A stretch of DNA of 9,558 bases from Deltaproteobacteria bacterium. GTDB taxonomy: Bacteria; Myxococcota; Myxococcia; Myxococcales; 40CM-4-68-19. The DNA lies in assembly GCA_005879095.1 (NCBI GenBank), contig VBLM01000488.1:1-9558 (forward strand). Reading direction: 5' to 3'. This document shows, piece after piece, positions 1 through 4,442 of the stretch. The translations under genes were made by a program, and so were the position numbers. The notes beneath the pieces were generated by a model. That model was not told where the DNA came from, ran no database searches, and saw only the letters and a list, made by a program, of their open reading frames with translations. How positions within the stretch are numbered: the stretch's first letter is position 1; every line of letters starts with the position of its first letter.

Positions 1-543
1 GTTGGGAGCGACCGGGCTCTGCTCGCCCATTCCGATCGCGACCGCCTGCTTCTCGCCGAGCCCGCGCGAAACGAGCACCTTGCGCACCGCCTCCGCGCGA
101 TTCTTCGACAGCTCGTCGTTGAACGCCTCCGAACCGGTCGAGTCGGTGAAGCCGAGGATTTGGATCCGATCCTGCGGATACTTGGCGAGCACGTCGCCCA
201 GCGAGTTCAGCTCGTCCAGAGCGGCCGGCTTGAGCGAGTCGCTGCCGATGTCGAAGAGCAGGTCTTCCTTGAGCTTGACGAGGATGCCGTTCGCCGTCCG
301 GGTCGCGTTCAAATCCTTTGCTTTCAGCTCGGCCGCCTGCTTGTCGAGGATGTGACCGGCAGCGCCGCCGGCCGCTCCGCCGATCACGCCGCCGACCACG
401 GCGCCCTTGCCGCCGCCCAGAACGCCGCCCACGACCGCACCGGTCGCCGCGCCCGCGCCGGCGCCCACTGCTGTGCGCTTGTTCTCATTGAGGCTGCTGC
501 ATGCCACGAATGACATCGCCGCAACCAGCCAGGTCGTCTTCAT
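1..543 (-). CDS. OmpA-family glycine-zipper lipoprotein, C-terminus cut off by window edge
   Basis: The frame is open for 181 codons from the ATG at 543-541 to the window edge with no stop, so the 3' end is missing. Translation gives MKTTWLVAAMSFVAC, a short lipoprotein signal with a lipobox-like FVAC at residues 12-15 and Ser at +2, which favours outer-membrane sorting. Residues 26-63 are a Gly/Ala-rich glycine zipper with recurring VVGG and GGAAGG, as in YiaD-type lipoproteins. Residues 88-181 match the OmpA C-terminal peptidoglycan-binding fold: GFTDSTGS with Asp134, then LSKNRAEAV with Arg149, then GMGEQSPVAPN. The Asp and Arg are the usual diaminopimelate contacts. A strong ribosome site, AGGAGG, lies 5 bases before the start. 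The likely role is tethering the outer membrane to peptidoglycan. The gene is divergent from the peroxiredoxin gene, with 131 bases between them and no convincing promoter visible. The family call is firm; the specific homologue is not. Confidence 0.9.
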   Translation of the reverse strand, partial: MKTTWLVAAMSFVACSSLNENKRTAVGAGAGAATGAVVGGVLGGGKGAVVGGVIGGAAGGAAGHILDKQAAELKAKDLNATRTANGILVKLKEDLLFDIGSDSLKPAALDELNSLGDVLAKYPQDRIQILGFTDSTGSEAFNDELSKNRAEAVRKVLVSRGLGEKQAVAIGMGEQSPVAPN

Positions 544-674
544 GCTGCCTCCTGCGATTTACGTAGACTTTGGACGGAGGAAGCAGATTGCACCCGTCGC
601 CCGCTCCGACGCCTGAAGGGCTTGCGTCCGTGCCAAAAGCCTGCGAAGGGACGGCGGACAGCGGAGGGCCCATC

Positions 675-1133
675 ATGTTGCAAGTCGGCGACGTCGCCCC
701 GGACTTCGAGTTGCTCGATGAGAATGGCAAGCCCACCCGCCTCTCCAGCTTCCGGGGGCGGAACGTGGTGCTGGTCTTCTTTCCCGCGGCGTTTTCGCCG
801 ATCTGCACGCAGGAGCTGAAGCAGATCGCCAGCCACGACGCGGAGTACGAGCGCCGGGACGCAGCCGTGATCGGCGTCTCGGTCGACAACAAGTGGAGCC
901 TCAAGGCCTTCAAGCGCGACGAGGGCCTGACCGCGACACTCCTTTCCGACTTCCACCCCAAGGGCAACGTCTCGCAGAAGTACGGCGTCTTCATGGGAGA
1001 GACCGGGTACGCCAAGCGGGGGTCGTTCGTGATCGACAAGGAGGGCGTGCTGCGCGGCATCACCGTGAAAGAGCCGAAGGAGCCGCGCAGCGAAGAGGAC
1101 TACTTCAACCAGCTGCGCAACTGCCCGCGCTGA
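675..1133 (+). CDS. AhpC/TSA-type peroxiredoxin, AhpE-like
   Basis: This encodes a 152-residue thioredoxin-fold peroxidase that should reduce hydrogen peroxide or organic hydroperoxides in the cytoplasm. The N-terminus VGDVAPDFELLDENG and the active-site segment FFPAAFSPICTQEL carry the peroxiredoxin signature: Pro37, Ser41 (in the Thr/Ser position) and peroxidatic Cys44. RGSFVIDKEGVLRG near residues 118-131 is the conserved strand pair beyond the active site. There are only two cysteines, Cys44 and Cys150 in the C-terminal LRNCPR. AhpE proteins are 1-Cys enzymes, so whether Cys150 resolves the sulfenate is open. The ATG at 675 is chosen because GGAGGG lies at 663-668, six bases upstream, and the protein then begins exactly at the domain start; the longer upstream frame is not domain-like. 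The stop TGA overlaps the next gene's ATG by one base, implying translational coupling with the DUF2461 gene. Confidence 0.93.
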   Translation: MLQVGDVAPDFELLDENGKPTRLSSFRGRNVVLVFFPAAFSPICTQELKQIASHDAEYERRDAAVIGVSVDNKWSLKAFKRDEGLTATLLSDFHPKGNVSQKYGVFMGETGYAKRGSFVIDKEGVLRGITVKEPKEPRSEEDYFNQLRNCPR

Positions 1134-1816
1134 TGGCTTTCACCGGCTTCCCCGAACAGGGGCTCGCGTTCCTGCGCGAGCTGGCCCGGAACAACGACCG
1201 CGACTGGTTCGAGGCGCACCGGGCGGCGTGGGACGAGGGGATCGTGCCGGCGATGATGGCGTGGTGCGGCGAGCTCACCGATCGGCTGCGCGACGTGATG
1301 CCGGCGCTCGTCTTCCAGCCACGCATCGGCGGCAGCCTGTACCGGCTCAACCGCGATACGCGGTTTTCGCGCGACAAGAGCCCGTACAAGACGCACGTCG
1401 CCGCCCTCTTGTGGGAGGGCGGCGAGAAGCACGACGCGCCGGGCGTGTACCTGCACGTCTCGCCGGAAGAGGTGTTGTTCGGCGGCGGTATCTACCTGTT
1501 CGAGGACGCGCGGCTCGACCGCTACCGCAAGCTTTTGCATTCGGAAAAGAGCGTGGAGCGGCTGACGAAGGCGCTGGCGGCCGCGCGGAAGGCAGGCCTC
1601 AAAGTCGAGGCCGCCGAGAAGCTGGTGCGCCCGCCGTACGGGTTCAATCCGGAAGGCCCACTCGCCGAGCTCTCGAAGTACAAGGGTCTCACGCTCGGCA
1701 AGACGTACAAGCCGGCCGCGTGGCTGCATACGAAGGAAGCCCTCGACCGCAGCGAATCTGTCGCCCGCGCATACGCGCCGTTGCATGCGTGGCTACGCGA
1801 CGAACTGTGCAGCTGA
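1133..1816 (+). CDS. DUF2461 family protein (TIGR02453-like)
   Basis: This 227-residue protein of unknown biochemical function spans the usual full length of the DUF2461 family. Recognisable family features are FLRELARNNDRDWFEAHR at residues 13-30, RLNRDTRFSRDKSPYKTH at 71-88 (the most conserved block, with many basic residues), VYLHVSPEEVLFGGGIYLF at 105-123, and a C-terminal block YKGLTLGKTYKPAAWL. It has no signal peptide or membrane segment, so it is probably cytoplasmic. The ATG at 1133 overlaps the peroxiredoxin stop in the string TGATG, so the two genes are almost certainly co-transcribed and translationally coupled. The last base of its stop codon TGA (1814-1816) is also the first base of the inverted repeat that bounds the element at 1816-2036, so the gene ends exactly where the element begins. 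The C-terminal ...RDELCS could therefore be native or slightly altered by insertion. No function can be assigned from sequence. Confidence 0.9.
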   Translation: MAFTGFPEQGLAFLRELARNNDRDWFEAHRAAWDEGIVPAMMAWCGELTDRLRDVMPALVFQPRIGGSLYRLNRDTRFSRDKSPYKTHVAALLWEGGEKHDAPGVYLHVSPEEVLFGGGIYLFEDARLDRYRKLLHSEKSVERLTKALAAARKAGLKVEAAEKLVRPPYGFNPEGPLAELSKYKGLTLGKTYKPAAWLHTKEALDRSESVARAYAPLHAWLRDELCS

Positions 1817-1836
1817 ATTCGGGGACACCATACGCA
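1816..1836 (+). repeat. Left terminal inverted repeat of the 221-bp element
   Basis: These 21 bases are perfectly repeated, inverted, at 2016-2036. The first base is the final A of the DUF2461 stop codon. An imperfect continuation to about 1852 includes a further 10-base match. Confidence 0.88.
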
Positions 1837-1900
1837 TTGATCGTGCCAACTCAGCCGTAAATGGCTGCTGAGGTGTGCGTCTTTTTTTTTGGGGCGCTAC

Positions 1901-1969
1901 GCGGCCTGCGGCCGCTCCGCTTGTACGGGGGCCTGCGTGTCGGGAGCGGTGAAGCCTCCTTCGGAGGCT
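1901..1969. other. Paired stem-loops inside the element
   Basis: Two perfect hairpins are visible: a 6-bp stem with a TGC loop (1901-1915) and a 7-bp stem with a TTC loop (1953-1969). A competing 7-bp pairing joins CCGCTCC at 1912-1918 with GGAGCGG at 1943-1949. Hairpins of this kind are typical of REP-like and small non-autonomous elements and could also halt converging transcription. Neither hairpin has a T run immediately after it on either strand, so they are not called as intrinsic terminators. Confidence 0.6.
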
Positions 1970-2015
1970 AGACCGTTCGCGCTGATTTTGGCCGGCGCGA
2001 GTTGGCACACCGAAT

Positions 2016-2036
2016 TGCGTATGGTGTCCCCGAATT
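2016..2036 (-). repeat. Right terminal inverted repeat of the 221-bp element
   Basis: This is the reverse complement of 1816-1836 without mismatch. Its outer two bases (2035-2036) form two of the three bases of the TAA stop codon of the minus-strand DUF4337-type gene. GAATT occurs on both sides of the core (2012-2016 and 2032-2036), so this end also contains a short direct repeat. Confidence 0.88.
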
Positions 2037-2613
2037 AAGGGTGCAGGCCGATGACGAAGCCGTAGCCGACGAGGGCGAGGCCGGCGAGGCCGAGAGCGAT
2101 GGCGAGTGCCCACAGCTCCTTCCGCTTCGCGCTGGAAGCCACAGTGCAGAGGACTACCCCTGCCTGCAGGATGATGAACGCCCCCTGGAACCAGTTGCCC
2201 TGCCGCTGGTGCAGCAGCTTCTGCTTTTCGGTGGCCTCGGCCTGCGCCTTCGCTTCCGCCAGCTCCTGCTCGTACTTCTTCACCGCCGCGGCGTCGTCGG
2301 CCTGCAGCTTGTCGAGCGCGGCGGCGGCCTGCGGCGCAGTGGTGGCCAGGGCCTTCAAGAGTTCGACCTGGCCGGTGACGATGTGGCGCTTGATCGACTT
2401 CGCCTGGAAGTAGCTCCACTGGTCGCTCGCTTCCGCCTGCGCCAGGATGGTGCGCGAAAACTGATTCGCGTACTGGCCCGACGAGACCGCCGCCAGCACC
2501 GCGAGCACGGCGGTCGTCCGGGCCGCGTGATCGATCCAGTGACGCTTGGCCGCGGCCTCGCCGAACGATGTAGTCTCATGTGCGCTAGCGAGTTTATCCG
2601 CGGGGGTAACCAT
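2035..2613 (-). CDS. DUF4337-type membrane protein
   Basis: This encodes a 192-residue protein with three predicted membrane segments at about residues 32-47, 141-160 and 166-187. Between the first two is a long Ala/Gln/Glu/Lys-rich helix (about 96-137) likely to form a coiled coil. The block SDQWSYFQAKSIKRH at 63-77, just after the first membrane segment, together with this topology is what I recognise as DUF4337. The function of the family is unknown. The ATG at 2613-2611 is the only sensible start but has no good Shine-Dalgarno sequence, only GC-rich GCCGCCG directly upstream, so translation may be weak or leaderless. The TAA stop lies across the right border of the 221-bp element. The gene is convergent with the DUF2461 gene and divergent from the kinase gene, with 72 bases between the two starts. 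Confidence 0.85.
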   Translation of the reverse strand: MVTPADKLASAHETTSFGEAAAKRHWIDHAARTTAVLAVLAAVSSGQYANQFSRTILAQAEASDQWSYFQAKSIKRHIVTGQVELLKALATTAPQAAAALDKLQADDAAAVKKYEQELAEAKAQAEATEKQKLLHQRQGNWFQGAFIILQAGVVLCTVASSAKRKELWALAIALGLAGLALVGYGFVIGLHP

Positions 2614-2638
2614 CGGCGGCAGTCTACCTGAATCGTTC

Positions 2639-2665
2639 TTGCAAGCCGACCGCGTGTGCTAGCGT
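2639..2665 (+). promoter_or_regulatory. Possible sigma-70-type promoter for the kinase-receptor unit
   Basis: TTGCAA at 2639-2644 (four of six to the -35 consensus) is followed after 15 bases by an extended -10-like TGCTAGCGT ending at 2665. Transcription would then begin near 2672, within the short leader before the ATG at 2686, which argues against the GTG at 2671 being the start. The spacing is shorter than the usual 17, so this is tentative. Confidence 0.3.
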
Positions 2666-2685
2666 AAACAGTGGAAGTCCCTCCC

Positions 2686-4437
2686 ATGCATCCCACCTTC
2701 GGACGGTACGAGCTTCTCAAGCGACTCGCCGGCGGCGGCATGGGCGAGGTCTACCTCGCAAGGCAACGGGGCATCGACGGTTTTTCCAAGCTCCTGGTGG
2801 TCAAGACCCTCCTCCCGCACCTCTGCGAGGACGAGGAATTCATCACCATGTTCAAGGATGAAGCGCGGGTCACCGCGCAGCTCATCCACCCCAACATCTG
2901 CCAGGTTTTCGAGTTCGACCAGGTTGGCGGCGTCTATTACATGAGCATGGAGTACCTGCGCGGCGAGGACCTGCGCAGGCTCTGGAAAGCGTGCGAGCAG
3001 AAGGGCACGCCGCTGCGCGTCCCCTTGATCTGCCGGGTGATTTCGGACGCGGCGGCGGGGCTCGATTTCGCCCACTCGCTGCGTGACAACAAGGGCGAGC
3101 CGTACAACATCGTCCACCGGGACATCTCGCCCCAGAACATCCTCGTCACCTTCGAGGGCGGGGTGAAGCTCATCGATTTCGGCGTCGCCAAGGCGGCCGG
3201 ACGCGCCCAGCACACCCGGACCGGCGCATTGAAGGGCAAGTACAGCTACATGAGCCCGGAGCAGGTGGCAGGCGCGGAAGTCGACGGCCGCTCCGACATC
3301 TTCGCGCTCGGCATCGTCCTGCACGAGCTGTTGACCGGCCGCCGCCTGTTCAAGGCCGATTCCGACGTGCAGACGCTGGCCCGCGTGCGCGAGTGCAACG
3401 TCGCGCCGCCTTCACGGCTCAATCCGCAGCTTCCGCCGGGTCTCGACGCCATCGTGCTCAAGGCGCTGGCCAAGGACCCGAACGACCGCTACCGCACTGC
3501 GCAAGAGTTCCGGCTCGCGATCGAGGACTGGCTGATCCAGGGCCGGATGAGCGCGGCGTCGGCACACCTCGCCGAGTTCCTCAAGACGATCTACGCCGAC
3601 CGGCTCGACAAGGAGGCCCGCCTCGGGCCGCTGATGGGCGAGGCGCCGTTCGCCGGTCCCGCTCCGGGCGCGACGCCCACCAGCAAGGGCAACAACTCGC
3701 CGGGACAGACGCCTTCCGCGCCGACCTTCGAGCCGATGGGCAAGGTCGCCCCGATGGGCGGCAAGAGCGACGTCACCCTCAACCAGCGCGCTACTCCGGC
3801 TCGCGGCGAAGTGCCCGATCCGTCGCGGATGACGACGGAGAGCGGCGCGCCGTCGTGGCGGAGCAGGAACGGAATGCGCATCAGCGTGGCGGCGGCCGTG
3901 GTGGCCATCGGCGCCGCGGCGATGTTCGTCATGGTGCCGGCGAAGAAGCCGGCGGCGCCGCCCGAGCCGCCGCAGGCCGAGCTGACGCTGAACGTACAGC
4001 CGGAAAACGCGACCGTGCTCGTCGACGGCGCGCCCTCCGCCAAGCAGTTCAAGCACAAGCCAGGGCAGATCCGGATCGAGCTCCAGGCCGACGGCTATGT
4101 CCCACAAGTCCTTACCTCCAGCTTCGGCCCGGGGTCGCAGACAGTGCCGGTCGCGCTGCAGAAGGCCGCGCCGAAAGTGCACATGGTCACCATCTCGACC
4201 GAGCCGGCGGGCAGCGAGATCTACGAGGGCGCGCGGCTGATCGGCAGATCGCCCAAGGTGTGGACCGACGCCAGCGAGGGCGAGCACGAGCTGACCCTGC
4301 AGCACGACGGCTACCACGAGGAAAGGGGCAAGGTCGTGGTCGCCAAGGACGGCGAGGAGTTCAACTTCAAGCTGCACAAGCTCGAGTCGGCGCGGAAGAA
4401 CCAGCCGCCGGACCTGGGCATCAAGGCGGAGCGGTAG
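2686..4437 (+). CDS. Membrane-anchored Hanks-type Ser/Thr protein kinase with two periplasmic PEGA repeats
   Basis: This is a 583-residue kinase of the PknB-like class. The cytoplasmic catalytic domain is at about residues 8-285: glycine loop GGGMGEVY (16-23), Lys40 in VVKTL, helix-C Glu59, catalytic HRDISPQN with Asp146, DFG at 164-166, and SPE in place of APE after YSYM. All catalytic residues are present, so it should be active, and the HRD arginine makes it an RD kinase. A Pro/Ser/Thr-rich linker follows to about 395, then one membrane segment (about 398-418). Two PEGA repeats follow, near 430-490 and 499-568, containing PENATVLVDG and EPAGSEIYEG, which by topology lie in the periplasm. 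ATG 2686 is preferred over GTG 2671 because GGAAG at 2673-2677 is suitably placed and the kinase domain starts just after it. The receptor gene begins five bases after its stop, so the two form an operon. The phosphorylation targets are unknown. Confidence 0.95.
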   Translation: MHPTFGRYELLKRLAGGGMGEVYLARQRGIDGFSKLLVVKTLLPHLCEDEEFITMFKDEARVTAQLIHPNICQVFEFDQVGGVYYMSMEYLRGEDLRRLWKACEQKGTPLRVPLICRVISDAAAGLDFAHSLRDNKGEPYNIVHRDISPQNILVTFEGGVKLIDFGVAKAAGRAQHTRTGALKGKYSYMSPEQVAGAEVDGRSDIFALGIVLHELLTGRRLFKADSDVQTLARVRECNVAPPSRLNPQLPPGLDAIVLKALAKDPNDRYRTAQEFRLAIEDWLIQGRMSAASAHLAEFLKTIYADRLDKEARLGPLMGEAPFAGPAPGATPTSKGNNSPGQTPSAPTFEPMGKVAPMGGKSDVTLNQRATPARGEVPDPSRMTTESGAPSWRSRNGMRISVAAAVVAIGAAAMFVMVPAKKPAAPPEPPQAELTLNVQPENATVLVDGAPSAKQFKHKPGQIRIELQADGYVPQVLTSSFGPGSQTVPVALQKAAPKVHMVTISTEPAGSEIYEGARLIGRSPKVWTDASEGEHELTLQHDGYHEERGKVVVAKDGEEFNFKLHKLESARKNQPPDLGIKAER

Positions 4438-4442
4438 ACACC

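Larger units (their letters stand above)
1816..2036. mobile_element. 221-bp MITE/REPIN-like element with 21-bp perfect terminal inverted repeats
   Basis: The sequence from 1816 begins AATTCGGGGACACCATACGC and the reverse complement from 2036 begins with the same bases; identity is perfect over 21 bases. After a short mismatched stretch, GTGCCAACTC (1843-1852) again pairs with GAGTTGGCAC (1999-2008), so the terminal pairing extends over about 37 bases per side. The interior holds a stem-loop GCGGCC-TGC-GGCCGC at 1901-1915, a second AGCCTCC-TTC-GGAGGCT at 1953-1969, an alternative long-range stem 1912-1918 with 1943-1949, and a run of nine T at 1882-1890. There is no convincing reading frame inside, so the element is non-autonomous. 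No target duplication is visible at these borders, which fits single-strand (IS200/RAYT-like) mobilisation better than a DDE cut-and-paste element. From memory, similar GGGGACACCATA ends occur next to RAYT-type transposases; this was not checked. Confidence 0.7.

Noticed and set aside
485..1063. Minus-strand frames running across the OmpA-peroxiredoxin intergenic region and the peroxiredoxin gene
   Set aside because: They lack domain features and conflict with the well-supported lipoprotein start at 543 and the peroxiredoxin gene.
1100..1786. Minus-strand open frame opposite the DUF2461 gene
   Set aside because: The plus strand encodes conserved DUF2461 motifs; the antisense product has no family features and is a high-GC shadow.
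1850..1890. CTCAGC...GCTGAG stem followed by T9 as an intrinsic terminator for the DUF2461 gene
   Set aside because: The loop is about 11 bases and roughly nine bases separate the stem from the T run, which is too far for a standard terminator. It may still contribute to termination.
2671..2685. GTG at 2671 as the kinase start
   Set aside because: It would add five residues before the domain, has no ribosome site, and lies at the predicted transcription start; GGAAG at 2673-2677 fits the ATG at 2686.
3393..4442. The open frame upstream of the receptor ATG, which would add 350 residues
   Set aside because: It overlaps the kinase gene in another frame, its translation is Arg/Gly-rich shadow sequence, and a clean signal peptide starts at 4443.
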